Below, one piece after another: positions 25,209 through 33,425 of a stretch of 64,000 bases of DNA. This DNA is from Pseudomonadota bacterium (lineage in GTDB: Bacteria > Myxococcota > Myxococcia > Myxococcales > Myxococcaceae): the NCBI GenBank assembly GCA_023423535.1, contig JAFAFL010000097.1:62001-126000 (forward strand), given 5' to 3'. Within the stretch, counting starts at the first letter, position 1; each line of letters starts with the position of its first letter. The notes beneath the pieces were generated by a model. It was not told where the DNA came from and searched no databases. It saw only the letters and a program-made list of their open reading frames with translations. The position numbers and the translations under genes are program-made.

Positions 25209-25894
25209 ACCGCATCGCTGTCGTCCTGATGTGCGCGCTGCCGCTCTTCGCGTTCGCGCAGACCGAGAAGCCGGCCGAGAAGTCCGCCCCGAAGGCCTCG
25301 CAGCCGAAGAAGAAGGCCCCCGAGTCCGCGAGCATGACCAAGCGCGCGCGCGAGGGCGGCGACCTCTTCGCGACGATCAAGACGAACCAGGGCGACATCG
25401 TCGTCCGGCTCTTCGCGAAGGACGCGCCGAAGACGGTGGAGAACTTCGTGGGTCTCGCGACCGGTGAGAAGGAGTGGACGCACCCGGTGACGAAGGAGAA
25501 GAGCAAGAAGCCGCTCTACGACGGCGTCGTCTTCCACCGCGTGATCCCGAACTTCATGATCCAGGGCGGCGATCCGCTGGGTGAAGGCTTCGGCGGTCCG
25601 GGCTACACCTTCGAGGACGAGTTCAAGAGCGGCCGCACCTTCGACAAGGTCGGCCTGCTGGCGATGGCGAACAGCGGGCCGAACACCAACGGCTCGCAGT
25701 TCTTCATCACCACTGCGATGACGCCGCACCTGAACAACCGCCACACGATCTTCGGCGAGGTCATCTCCGGCTACGACGTGGTGAAGAAGATCAGCGAGAG
25801 CCCCACCGGGCCGCGCAACAAGCCTTCCACGCCGGTGGTGATCCAGACGATCCAGATCACCGACAAGGAGCCGCAGGCGGCGGCGAAGAAGTAG
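25205..25894 (+). CDS. Exported cyclophilin-type peptidyl-prolyl isomerase
   Basis: A 229-residue cyclophilin with a Sec signal peptide (MNRIAVVLMCALPLFAFA, cleavage before QTEK), then a Lys/Pro/Ala-rich linker (20-45) and one cyclophilin domain (about 55-225). The active-site arginine and partners are visible in VVFHRVIPNFMIQGGDP, the GSQFFITT strand and the HTIFGEV motif. It catalyses cis-trans isomerisation of Xaa-Pro bonds during folding of exported proteins in the periplasm. ATGA overlap with rnc. Its catalytic domain is closely similar to the cytoplasmic paralogue 49 bp downstream, which points to a tandem duplication followed by gain or loss of the signal peptide. Confidence 0.93.
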   Translation: MNRIAVVLMCALPLFAFAQTEKPAEKSAPKASQPKKKAPESASMTKRAREGGDLFATIKTNQGDIVVRLFAKDAPKTVENFVGLATGEKEWTHPVTKEKSKKPLYDGVVFHRVIPNFMIQGGDPLGEGFGGPGYTFEDEFKSGRTFDKVGLLAMANSGPNTNGSQFFITTAMTPHLNNRHTIFGEVISGYDVVKKISESPTGPRNKPSTPVVIQTIQITDKEPQAAAKK

Positions 25895-25943
25895 AGGGAG
25901 CAGCACCACATTTGGGCGCCATCACGGGTCCGGGAGGAGAGTC

Positions 25944-26498
25944 ATGGGAAAGATGATGGACGAGGCCCGCGCGGGCAATGAGCTGTACGCGACGTTCGAC
26001 ACCAGCCACGGCAAGATCGTGGTGAAGCTCTTCGCGAAGGACGCGCCGAAGACGGTGGAGAACTTCGTCGGCCTGGCCACGGGCGAGAAGGACTGGACGC
26101 ACCCGGCCACCGGCGAGAAGCACTCCGGCAAGCCGCTCTACGACGGCACCATCTTCCACCGCTGCATCGCGAACTTCATGGTCCAGGGCGGCGATCCGCT
26201 CGGCAAGGGCTTCGGCGGCCCGGGCTACAAGTTCGAGGACGAGTTCGGGAGCGGCCGCAAGTTCGACAAGAAGGGCCTGCTCGCGATGGCGAACGCCGGT
26301 CCGAACACCAACGGCTCGCAGTTCTTCATCACCGTCGTCCCCACGCCGCACCTGAACAACCGGCACACCATCTTCGGCGAGGTCGTCTCCGGCCAGGAGA
26401 TCGTGGACAAGATCGCCAACGAGATCCCGAAGGATCACAACGACCGGCCGCGGCAGGACGTGGTGATCAACAGCCTCACCATTTCGCAGAACGCGTAG
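25944..26498 (+). CDS. Cytoplasmic cyclophilin-type peptidyl-prolyl isomerase
   Basis: A 184-residue single-domain cyclophilin without a signal peptide, so cytoplasmic. Active-site motifs are IFHRCIANFMVQGGDPLG, GSQFFITVVPTPHLNN and HTIFGEVVSGQEIV. It shares long identical stretches with the exported cyclophilin just upstream (for example KLFAKDAPKTVENFVGLATG differs at only a few positions), evidence of tandem duplication. A clean GGGAGGAG ribosome site precedes the ATG. Start chosen at the first ATG after that site. Confidence 0.94.
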   Translation: MGKMMDEARAGNELYATFDTSHGKIVVKLFAKDAPKTVENFVGLATGEKDWTHPATGEKHSGKPLYDGTIFHRCIANFMVQGGDPLGKGFGGPGYKFEDEFGSGRKFDKKGLLAMANAGPNTNGSQFFITVVPTPHLNNRHTIFGEVVSGQEIVDKIANEIPKDHNDRPRQDVVINSLTISQNA

Positions 26499-26560
26499 GC
26501 GTCACGGCCCTCGCCGCGACGTCACTGAACGCCTCCCACCCGAGCTCGAGCACCTCCACC

Positions 26561-27514
26561 GTGGCACCCCGGAAGAAACACCGCAGCGGCTTCGCTGCGC
26601 TCATCGGTCGCCCCAACGTGGGGAAGAGCACCCTCCTCAACCACCTGGCGGGGGAGAAGCTGGCGATCGTGTCTCCGAAGCCGCAGACCACGCGGAACCG
26701 GATCATGGGCGTGGTCACGAGGCCGGAGGGGCAGGTGGCGTTCATCGACACGCCCGGCATCCACAAGGCGAAGGGCGAGCTCAACCGCTACATGGTGGAG
26801 GTGGCGCTCGGCGCGGCGGGGGAGGTGGATCTCATCCTCTTCCTCATCACCGCGCCGGAGAAGCCCACCGAGACGCCCACGGTGGACCCGCTCAACCGCG
26901 AGATCCTCGAGCGGCTGAAGGGGAAGAAGAAGCCGATCCTCCTCGTCATCAACAAGATCGACCGGATCCCGGTGCAGTTCGTGCTGCCGATGATCGAGCT
27001 GTACCGGCACGAGTTCCCCTTCGCGGAGATCATCCCGATCAGCGCGAAGGAGGGCGACGGGGTGGATCACCTCTTCGAGACGGTGCTCGGGCACCTGCCG
27101 GAGGGTCCGCCGCTTTTCGACGAGGACGTGCTCACCGATCAGGCGGAGCGCACGCTGGTGGCGGAGTACGTGCGCGAGCAGATCATCCGGCACACGCAGC
27201 AGGAGATCCCCTACAGCGCCGCCGTCGTCGTCGATCACTTCGACGAGACCGAGCGGGACCCGAAGCACCCGCCCACGAAGCCGGGCGGGCTGGCGGGGCT
27301 GGTGCGGATCATGGCGACAATCCACGTCGAGCGGGACAGCCAGAAGGCCATCCTCATCGGCAAGCGCGGGCAGATGCTGAAGACCATCGGCACCGACGCG
27401 CGCAAGGCGATCGAGCGGCTGCTCGGGACGCACATCTATCTGGACCTTCGCGTGGCGGTGGAGCCGCGGTGGAGCGAACGGCGCGAAGGCCTGCGCAAAC
27501 TGGGGTACGAGTAA
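26561..27514 (+). CDS. era: GTPase Era
   Basis: A 317-residue Era GTPase, which binds the 3' end of 16S rRNA in 30S ribosome maturation. It has G1 GRPNVGKST (17-25), the switch region SPKPQTTRNRIMGV, G3 DTPG and G4 NKID. The C-terminal KH RNA-binding domain has IHVERDSQKAILIGKRGQML and the Era-typical ending IYLDLRVAVEPRW. A 14-residue insertion (DETERDPKHPPTKPGG) sits between the G domain and KH strand. The start is GTG. It directly abuts der, whose GTG follows at once after the era stop. Confidence 0.96.
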   Translation: MAPRKKHRSGFAALIGRPNVGKSTLLNHLAGEKLAIVSPKPQTTRNRIMGVVTRPEGQVAFIDTPGIHKAKGELNRYMVEVALGAAGEVDLILFLITAPEKPTETPTVDPLNREILERLKGKKKPILLVINKIDRIPVQFVLPMIELYRHEFPFAEIIPISAKEGDGVDHLFETVLGHLPEGPPLFDEDVLTDQAERTLVAEYVREQIIRHTQQEIPYSAAVVVDHFDETERDPKHPPTKPGGLAGLVRIMATIHVERDSQKAILIGKRGQMLKTIGTDARKAIERLLGTHIYLDLRVAVEPRWSERREGLRKLGYE

Positions 27515-28984
27515 GTGCGCAAGCTTCTGGCGATCGTCGGACGGCCCAACGTGGGCAAGTCCACCCTGTTCAACCGGCTCGCGGGCAAGCGGCTCGCGCT
27601 GGTGGAGGACATCCCCGGCGTCACGCGGGACCGCCACTACGCGGAGGCGCAGTTCCGCGGCTGGGAGTTCACCCTCATCGACACCGGCGGGTTCCTTCCG
27701 GACGAGAAGGACTCGCTGCTCTCGCAGGTGCGGCAGCAGGCGCAGCTCGCGGTCGAGGAGTGCGACGTCATCCTCTTCGTGGTGGATGGACGCGCCGGCC
27801 TCACCGCCGCGGACGACGCGGTGGCGAAGTACCTGCGCAAGAGCGGCAAGCCGGTGTTCGTCGCGGTGAACAAGATCGACGAGGAGAAGATCGAGGCGCG
27901 CACGCCCGCCGCGGACTTCTTCGAGCTCGGCTTCGAGCACACCATCACGCTCTCCGCGGAGCATGGCCGCGGCGTCGAAGGGCTGATGGAGGAGATCTCG
28001 AAGTACCTCGGCGACCCCACGATGAAGTCCTCCGCCGGCGGCGACGGGGACGACGAACTGGGCGTCGACGAGGCCTTCCCCGACGGTGTGGACGAGGAGG
28101 GCGAGACGCCGATCCGCGAGAAGCCCGCCGAGGTCCTCCGCGTGGCGATCTGCGGCCGGCCGAACGTGGGCAAGAGCACGCTGATCAACGCGCTGCTCAA
28201 GGAGGAGCGCCACGTCGCCAGCCCGGTGGCGGGGACGACGACGGACCCCATCGACTCGCGGATCACCTGGAAGGATCGCGAGATCATCCTCACCGACACC
28301 GCGGGCATCCGGCGCAAGAAGAACATCGCGCAGAAGCTCGAGCAGTTCAGCGTCATCGCCGCGCTGAAGACGGTGGAGCGCTCGCACGTGGCGGTGGTGC
28401 TGGTGGACGCGATGGAGCCCGCCGTCGATCAGGACGAGCGGATCGCCGGCATCGTCGAGGAGAAGGGCCGGCCGCTGATCCTCGTGGTGAACAAGTGGGA
28501 TCAGGTCGAGCGCAAGCCCGGTGACGAGGAGGAGGGCCGCACCTGGCTGAAGGAGCGCTTCCGCTTCGCTCACTACGCGCCGGTGGTGTTCGCCTCGGCG
28601 AAGACGGGCGCGCGGGTGGACAAGGTGCTGGAGCTGGCGACGCTGCTCTACGACCACTCGCGCTTCAAGGCCTCCACGCCGCGGCTGAACAAGCTGCTCA
28701 CGCAGATCCAGGACTCGCATCCGGCGCCTATCGCTCGGGGCCGTCCGCTGCGCCTCTACTACATGGCGCAGGTCGCGACCGAGCCGCCCACCTTCGTGCT
28801 CAACTGCAACATGCCGGAGGAGGTGCCGGACTCGTACAAGCGCTACCTCGTGAACCAGATCCGCGAAGCGTTCGATCTGCGCGTGCCCATCCGGCTCCTC
28901 TTCCGCGAGCGCCCCGGCCAGAAGAAGCGCGAGGCGAGGAAGCGGCCGGAGAAGGCGCTCAAGCGCCGCCGCAAGCCGGACTAG
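27515..28984 (+). CDS. der: Tandem-domain ribosome GTPase Der (EngA)
   Basis: A 489-residue protein with two consecutive G domains and a C-terminal KH-like domain, the Der architecture needed for 50S subunit assembly. The first G1 is GRPNVGKST at 9-17 with DTGGF as G3 and NKID as G4. The second G1 (GRPNVGKSTLINALL) lies near residue 213 with DTAGIRRKKNI and NKWDQ. An acidic linker joins the domains (GGDGDDELGVDEAFPDGVDE). The protein ends with a Lys/Arg-rich tail (KKREARKRPEKALKRRRK) that probably contacts rRNA. The stop codon overlaps that of the convergent barrel gene (ctag). Confidence 0.96.
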   Translation: MRKLLAIVGRPNVGKSTLFNRLAGKRLALVEDIPGVTRDRHYAEAQFRGWEFTLIDTGGFLPDEKDSLLSQVRQQAQLAVEECDVILFVVDGRAGLTAADDAVAKYLRKSGKPVFVAVNKIDEEKIEARTPAADFFELGFEHTITLSAEHGRGVEGLMEEISKYLGDPTMKSSAGGDGDDELGVDEAFPDGVDEEGETPIREKPAEVLRVAICGRPNVGKSTLINALLKEERHVASPVAGTTTDPIDSRITWKDREIILTDTAGIRRKKNIAQKLEQFSVIAALKTVERSHVAVVLVDAMEPAVDQDERIAGIVEEKGRPLILVVNKWDQVERKPGDEEEGRTWLKERFRFAHYAPVVFASAKTGARVDKVLELATLLYDHSRFKASTPRLNKLLTQIQDSHPAPIARGRPLRLYYMAQVATEPPTFVLNCNMPEEVPDSYKRYLVNQIREAFDLRVPIRLLFRERPGQKKREARKRPEKALKRRRKPD

Positions 28985-29517
28985 AAGGCCGCGTTCTTCC
29001 AGCCCAGCCGCACCAGATACGACTGGCGGGTGGGGAACTCGCCGTCCGAGCCGATGCCGTAGCGCGCCTCGGCGCCCCAGTAGAGGCTCTCGCCGAGCGG
29101 GGCCATGAACCCGAAACCGAACGCGGCGCCGTAGCCGTTCTGCACCGCGCGGCGGGCGGTGCTCTCGCGCCAGCCCTCCACGCCGAGCACCGCGTAGGGA
29201 ACGACCGTCGCGACATCCAGTCGGTACTGCACGCCGAAGGTCCACGCGGTGAACCAGGCATCGCGCTTCGCGTCGTCCACCTGCCGCGCGTGCAGCGACT
29301 GCTCCAGCGTTCCCTCCAACGCGACGAGCCGCGCCAGGCGCACGGTGACGTCCACGCCGGCCATGGGGCCCACGCCGAGGTCCGCCACCTGCGGGATGCT
29401 CACGCCGCCGCGTGCGCCCGCGAGGACCTGCACCTGCGCGCGGGACTCGGAAGCGGTGGCGAGCAGCAGCGGCCACGACAACGCGAACGGAGCGGCGAGT
29501 CGGAAGAGGCGAGACAC
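28981..29517 (-). CDS. Small outer-membrane beta-barrel-like protein
   Basis: A 178-residue secreted protein: hydrophobic signal (LAAPFALSWPLLLATASESRA, cleavage before QVQV), then alternating strands with GVQYRLDVATVVPYAVLGVE, AAFGFGFMAPLGESLYWGAE and an aromatic/hydrophobic last strand (SYLVRLGWKNAAF) ending in Phe, the usual outer-membrane C-terminal signature. The start is GTG at 29517; the longer frame upstream is a shadow. It faces der tail to tail and is divergent from the YfgM-like gene. Likely an OmpA/OprF-type or acyloxyacyl-like small barrel of unknown role. Confidence 0.7.
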   Translation of the reverse strand: MSRLFRLAAPFALSWPLLLATASESRAQVQVLAGARGGVSIPQVADLGVGPMAGVDVTVRLARLVALEGTLEQSLHARQVDDAKRDAWFTAWTFGVQYRLDVATVVPYAVLGVEGWRESTARRAVQNGYGAAFGFGFMAPLGESLYWGAEARYGIGSDGEFPTRQSYLVRLGWKNAAF

Positions 29518-29629
29518 GCGCGCGACCGTACCAGATGACCCGGAATGGCGTTGACCTGTCCGGCCGCGATTCCTAGAGTGCGCCGCCTTTCTGACGGGGG
29601 CGAACGAGCCCACCGAGGAGCGCTTTTCC

Positions 29630-30445
29630 GTGGCCGAGAAGATGACGAAGAAGGAGCTGAAGGAGCCGGATGCCCTGCAGCGCGCAGGCATGGAGGCGAC
29701 GAGCAAGCTCGAGGGCAAGGAGAAGTACCTCGTCGGCGGGCTGGTGGCGCTGGTGGTCATCGGCCTCATCGCCGCGATCGTGGACGCGCTGAGCGACCGG
29801 TCGGAGGCGCGCGCGGAGCGGGCGCTCGGCGCGGCCATGGAGCCGGTGGGACGCCGCGTGGCGCAGGGCGAGACCGCCCAGGATCCGAACGAGACCCAGC
29901 CCCCGTTCGCCTCGCAGCAGGCGAAGGACGAGGCCGTGGTGGAGAGCCTGACGAAGTTCCGCGCCGAGCACGGCGGCACGAAGAGCGCGACCACGGCGGC
30001 GCTTCCGCTCGCGCAGGCGCAGCTCCGGCTGGGCAAGCACGACGACGCGGTGAAGTCGTTCGACCAGTTCATCAAGGACGCGGCGAAGGACAACCAGCTC
30101 CGCGCGGCGGCGCTCGAGGGCAAGGGCTACGCGCTCGAGGCGAAGGGCGATCTGGACGGGGCGCTCGCCGCGTTCGACGAGCTGGCGAAGCTCGAGCAGC
30201 CGTTCCTCCAGGGCATGGGCCAGTTCCACCGCGGCCGCATCCTTGTCCTCCAGAACAAGCGCGACGAGGCGGCGAAGGTCTTCGCCTCCATCCCCGAGCA
30301 GTTCCCGAACAGCGCGGCGGCGCGTCAGGCGCAGGAGCGGTTGAACCTCCTCGCGTCGCAGGGAGTGGCGGTCCCCAGCCCGAAGGCGCCGGCGGCCGGT
30401 GGTTCGGGTGAGTCCGGCACCGTGGGTGCTGCGGGGCAGAAGTAA
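29630..30445 (+). CDS. YfgM-like tetratricopeptide protein of the der-bamB block
   Basis: A 271-residue bitopic membrane protein: basic N-terminus, one membrane helix (about 33-51, YLVGGLVALVVIGLIAAIV), then a mostly helical periplasmic domain with TPR-like repeats (LPLAQAQLRLGKHDDAVKSF, ALEGKGYALEAKGDLDGALA) and a Gly/Ala/Pro tail. Position between der and bamB and the membrane-plus-TPR layout match YfgM, which interacts with the SecYEG/PpiD folding machinery. The start is GTG. The bamB gene follows after 32 bp, probably on the same transcript. Confidence 0.8.
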   Translation: MAEKMTKKELKEPDALQRAGMEATSKLEGKEKYLVGGLVALVVIGLIAAIVDALSDRSEARAERALGAAMEPVGRRVAQGETAQDPNETQPPFASQQAKDEAVVESLTKFRAEHGGTKSATTAALPLAQAQLRLGKHDDAVKSFDQFIKDAAKDNQLRAAALEGKGYALEAKGDLDGALAAFDELAKLEQPFLQGMGQFHRGRILVLQNKRDEAAKVFASIPEQFPNSAAARQAQERLNLLASQGVAVPSPKAPAAGGSGESGTVGAAGQK

Positions 30446-30477
30446 TCGCGCCTGCAGGCGGACGGCGCGACAACGAG

Positions 30478-31653
30478 ATGAAGGAGCGGACTGTGCGGAG
30501 CTTCGCGGGATCGCGGGTGGCGGCGCTTCTGGTGGGTGCGGCGCTGCTCGGGCCGGGGTGCCGCGCGGTGCCGTTGACCACGCAGCCGTTCGACAGGCGC
30601 GGTCCGGACCTGCCGCCGCAGAGCACCTTCCGCATCGAGTGGCAGCTGAAGCTGGTGGGCCCCCAGTTGTGGGAGGCCTTCCCGCGCGAGGCCGCCGCGC
30701 CGGCGGTGGATCCGGACACCGGGCGGATCATCGCGCTGACGCGTGACGGCTTCGTCCGCAGCGTGAATCCGGACGGCAAGGTCGAGTGGCAGTTCCAGAC
30801 CCAGGGCCGCTTCGTCGCTGGCGCCGCGGTGCACGAAGGCATCGTCTACGTGCCCGGCGGTGACGGCACGCTCTACGCGCTGCGGGCGCGCAACGGCGAG
30901 CAGGTCTGGGCCTACGCGTCCGGCGAGGAGCTGGCGTCGGTGCCGGTGGTCGCGGGCGACCGGGTCTTCGTGCAGTCGCAGGCGAACACGCTCTTCGCGG
31001 TCGACCGCGGGACCGGCCAGTGGACCTGGCAGCACCGGCGCGATCCGCCGAACGGGTTCGCGGTGCAGGGCGTGGCGCAGCCTTCTGTCAGCGAAGGCGT
31101 GTTGTACGCCGGGTTCTCGGACGGGTTCCTCGTGGCGCTCGAGCCGCAGACGGGCGCGGTGCGCTGGGAGCGGCCGCTGTCGCCGACCGGCACCGAGTTC
31201 CTCGACGTGGACACCGAGCCCTCCGCCGACGATCGCGGCAGGCTCTTCGCGGCCTCGTACAAGAACGGGCTCTACGCGCTCGATTCGCAGAACGGCAACG
31301 TGCTCTGGAACGTGCCGGCGAACGGGACGACCTCGCTCCTGCGGCGCGGGGACGTGCTCTACACCGCGGGCGACCGCGAGGTGCTCGCCTGGCTGACGGA
31401 CAACGGCCGGCAGTTGTGGCGCGTGCCGCTCGACGAGAAGGCGGGCCAGAAGCCGGTCTTCGCCGAGGGACTGTTGATCGTGCCGGTGAACGACGCGCTG
31501 GCGTTCATCGATCCGGCGACGGGGCTGCGCCGGCTGAGCTGGGATCCGGGGCAGGGCGTCACCGCGGCGCCGGTCGCGCGAGGCGGCAGGCTCTACGTGC
31601 TCTCGAACCTCGGCTACCTCTACGCGCTGCGGCTCACCGGGAGGAACGGTTGA
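30478..31653 (+). CDS. bamB: BamB-like PQQ-repeat beta-propeller lipoprotein
   Basis: A 391-residue lipoprotein (signal ending LLGPGC) with an eight-bladed PQQ-type propeller. Blade signatures recur as GxVxWxF/YALxxxxG, for example GTLYALRARNGEQVWAYASG, TLFAVDRGTGQWTWQ, FLVALEPQTGAVRWERPL and GLYALDSQNGNVLWNVPANG. BamB sits on the periplasmic side of the outer membrane and helps the BAM complex insert beta-barrels. The der-yfgM-bamB order agrees with the known arrangement in gammaproteobacteria (there inverted), which makes BamB more likely than a PQQ enzyme; none of the dehydrogenase metal/PQQ ligands were seen. The stop is shared with the TTG start of the Nudix gene. Confidence 0.85.
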   Translation: MKERTVRSFAGSRVAALLVGAALLGPGCRAVPLTTQPFDRRGPDLPPQSTFRIEWQLKLVGPQLWEAFPREAAAPAVDPDTGRIIALTRDGFVRSVNPDGKVEWQFQTQGRFVAGAAVHEGIVYVPGGDGTLYALRARNGEQVWAYASGEELASVPVVAGDRVFVQSQANTLFAVDRGTGQWTWQHRRDPPNGFAVQGVAQPSVSEGVLYAGFSDGFLVALEPQTGAVRWERPLSPTGTEFLDVDTEPSADDRGRLFAASYKNGLYALDSQNGNVLWNVPANGTTSLLRRGDVLYTAGDREVLAWLTDNGRQLWRVPLDEKAGQKPVFAEGLLIVPVNDALAFIDPATGLRRLSWDPGQGVTAAPVARGGRLYVLSNLGYLYALRLTGRNG

Positions 31654-32054
31654 GCGAGGGCCGCCACGTTCGCGTGGTGGCGGCGCTGATCGCGGACCCT
31701 GCCCGGCCCGGTCGGTTCCTCATCCAGCAGCGCCTTCCCACCGGCAGCCGGGCGCTGCTGTGGGAGTTCCCCGGCGGCAAGGTGGAGGCGGGCGAATCGG
31801 ATGAAGCCGCGCTCGCGCGCGAGTGCCGCGAGGAGTTGGAGGTCGAGCTGGAGGTGGGCCCGTTCCTGCTCTCCACCGCGCACCGCTATCCGGACCTCAC
31901 GGTGGAGTTGGTGCTCTACCGGGGCACGATCCGGAGCGGTGAGCCGAAGCCGCTGAACGCGAACGCGCTCAGGTGGGCCACGAAGGCGGAGATGATCGGG
32001 ATGCCGTTTTGCGAGGCGGACATCCCCTTCCTCGGCGACCTGCCCGACCTGTAG
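31650..32054 (+). CDS. Nudix hydrolase (MutT-like)
   Basis: A 134-residue Nudix protein. The Nudix box reads GGKVEAGESDEAALARECRE then ELEV, satisfying the GX5EX7REUXEE core with glutamate in place of the usual late glycine. It resembles 8-oxo-dGTP diphosphatases (QQRLPTGSRALLWEFPGGKVE), which sanitise oxidised nucleotides, but other nucleoside diphosphate substrates are possible. The start is TTG at 31650, overlapping the bamB stop (ttgA), with GGAGG 6 nt upstream; no ATG or GTG fits the family start better. Confidence 0.88.
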   Translation: MSEGRHVRVVAALIADPARPGRFLIQQRLPTGSRALLWEFPGGKVEAGESDEAALARECREELEVELEVGPFLLSTAHRYPDLTVELVLYRGTIRSGEPKPLNANALRWATKAEMIGMPFCEADIPFLGDLPDL

Positions 32055-32088
32055 CAGCCTGAACGCGCGTTCTGTATCCTCAGCCGCG

Positions 32089-32967
32089 ATGATCGAGCGG
32101 ACGTTCCAGCACATCCCGAACGTGGGCCCCTGGCGCGAGAAGGATCTCTGGGCGCGCGGGTACACGGACTGGAGCGAGTTCCCGGGCCCAGGCGAAGGCG
32201 TCGCCATCTCGCGCAAGGCGGACGACGAGGCGCGGGAGCGGATAGGGGCCGCTCGGGAGGCGCTCGCGGCAAGGGATCTGGCGGCGCTGGGCGCGATGTT
32301 CCCGCCGCGTGAGCACTGGCGGCTCTACCGAGAGTTCGCCGACGAGTGCGTCTTCTTCGACATCGAGACGGACGGACGCGAGCAGATGCGGCCCACGGTG
32401 GTGTCGCTGTTCGACAGCGACGGGCTGCACGTGTTCATCGAAGGCCGGAACATGGACGCGCTGCCCGCGGCGCTGATGCGGCGGCGGCTGTGGGTCACGT
32501 TCAACGGCTCGTGTTTCGACGTGCCGGTGCTGCAGGGGCACTTCCCGGAGCTCCGCGCGCCGGCGGTGCACCTGGACCTGCGGTTCATCTTCCAGAGGCT
32601 CGGCAGGGCGTGCGGCCTCAAGGCGCTGGAGGACGCGTTCGGGCTGCCGAGGCCGCCGCATCTGCGCGGCGTGAACGGGATGGACGCGGTGCTCCTGTGG
32701 CGCGCGTTCCGCGAGCACGGGGACGTGGCGGCGCTGCGGTTCCTCGTCGAATACAACCTCTACGACGCCTTCAACCTGCGCACGCTGATGGACCGGGCCT
32801 GGAACCTCGCGTGCGAGGGCCTGAGCTTCGACGACGAAAAGGGCCCGATCTTCGAGCGCGGAGACGTCCTGTACGACGTGTCGAAGGCGGTGCTTGCCAT
32901 CGCGCCGGTGGATGCGGATCCGGAAGTGCTGGAGCGCGTCCGCTGGGATCAGCGCGTGGCAGGCTGA
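32089..32967 (+). CDS. YprB-like ribonuclease H-fold exonuclease
   Basis: A 292-residue protein whose central part is an RNase H-like 3'-5' exonuclease domain of the YprB type. Exo I is FFDIETDG, followed by the exo II-like region LWVTFNGSCFDVPVLQGHF, and late acidic residues lie in FLVEYNLYDAFNLRTLMD. The first 90 residues form a helical N-terminal region (MIERTFQHIPNVGPWREKDL) also seen in YprB. Such proteins trim RNA or DNA ends; the natural substrate is unknown. It is the last gene before a strand switch, 34 bp after the Nudix stop. Confidence 0.85.
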   Translation: MIERTFQHIPNVGPWREKDLWARGYTDWSEFPGPGEGVAISRKADDEARERIGAAREALAARDLAALGAMFPPREHWRLYREFADECVFFDIETDGREQMRPTVVSLFDSDGLHVFIEGRNMDALPAALMRRRLWVTFNGSCFDVPVLQGHFPELRAPAVHLDLRFIFQRLGRACGLKALEDAFGLPRPPHLRGVNGMDAVLLWRAFREHGDVAALRFLVEYNLYDAFNLRTLMDRAWNLACEGLSFDDEKGPIFERGDVLYDVSKAVLAIAPVDADPEVLERVRWDQRVAG

Positions 32968-32981
32968 GGCGTCAGCACCCG

Positions 32982-33425
32982 TTAGTCCTTCTTTGACGTC
33001 CTGTGTGTGCGCGCGGTCGACCGTGAACGCGTTTCGGAAGCCGCCGTTCGACGGCCTGCCGCGTTTGCTGGAGGCGGTTCGATCCGCGGACGGTTATCGC
33101 GCAGCTCCCACCAGACCTCGTTCGCCTCGAGTTCCTGCCCGAGCTGCAGGGTCCGCGCGATCCCGAGGTACGACTGCTCGTGCCGGCGAACGTCCGGCGC
33201 AGGCCACTCGGCGACGAATACATCACGCGCGAAGTGGCGGTGAGCTTCACGACGCGCGGAGGCCTCGGTGGCTGCGTCGACGAGCAGGACGCGGGCCTCG
33301 TAGAGGGTCTGCTGCCCGCGGCCGCGCCTGCGTCCGGTGAATGTGAAACGGAGCCGGAAGATGCCCTGGACCGCCCAGGCGGAACGGACAGGCTTGCGAC
33401 CTGGCGTGCGCCGGATGGTAACCAT
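32982..33425 (-). CDS. DUF4288-like protein with an Arg-rich tail
   Basis: A 147-residue protein. The middle (FRLRFTFTGRRRGRGQQTLYEARVLLVDAATEASA, here only partly quoted) resembles DUF4288: a beta-strand YEARVLLVDA, then a helix with AxxREAHRHF, and a Trp-containing strand EVWWELRDNRP. The N- and C-termini are unusually basic, ending in a Ser/Thr/Arg tail (TRSRSTARTHRTSKKD). The start ATG overlaps the stop of the upstream lipoprotein gene by 1 bp, so they are probably co-expressed. The function of the DUF is unknown. It converges with the YprB-like gene 15 bp away. Confidence 0.65.
   Translation of the reverse strand: MVTIRRTPGRKPVRSAWAVQGIFRLRFTFTGRRRGRGQQTLYEARVLLVDAATEASARREAHRHFARDVFVAEWPAPDVRRHEQSYLGIARTLQLGQELEANEVWWELRDNRPRIEPPPANAAGRRTAASETRSRSTARTHRTSKKD

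Noticed and set aside
26522..29476. 984-codon open frame on the minus strand opposite era and der
   Set aside because: It mirrors two confident GTPase genes and has no recognisable domain.
30478..31653. PQQ-dependent dehydrogenase
   Set aside because: Propeller lacks the enzyme's cofactor ligands, is a short lipoprotein and sits beside der and yfgM, so BamB fits better.
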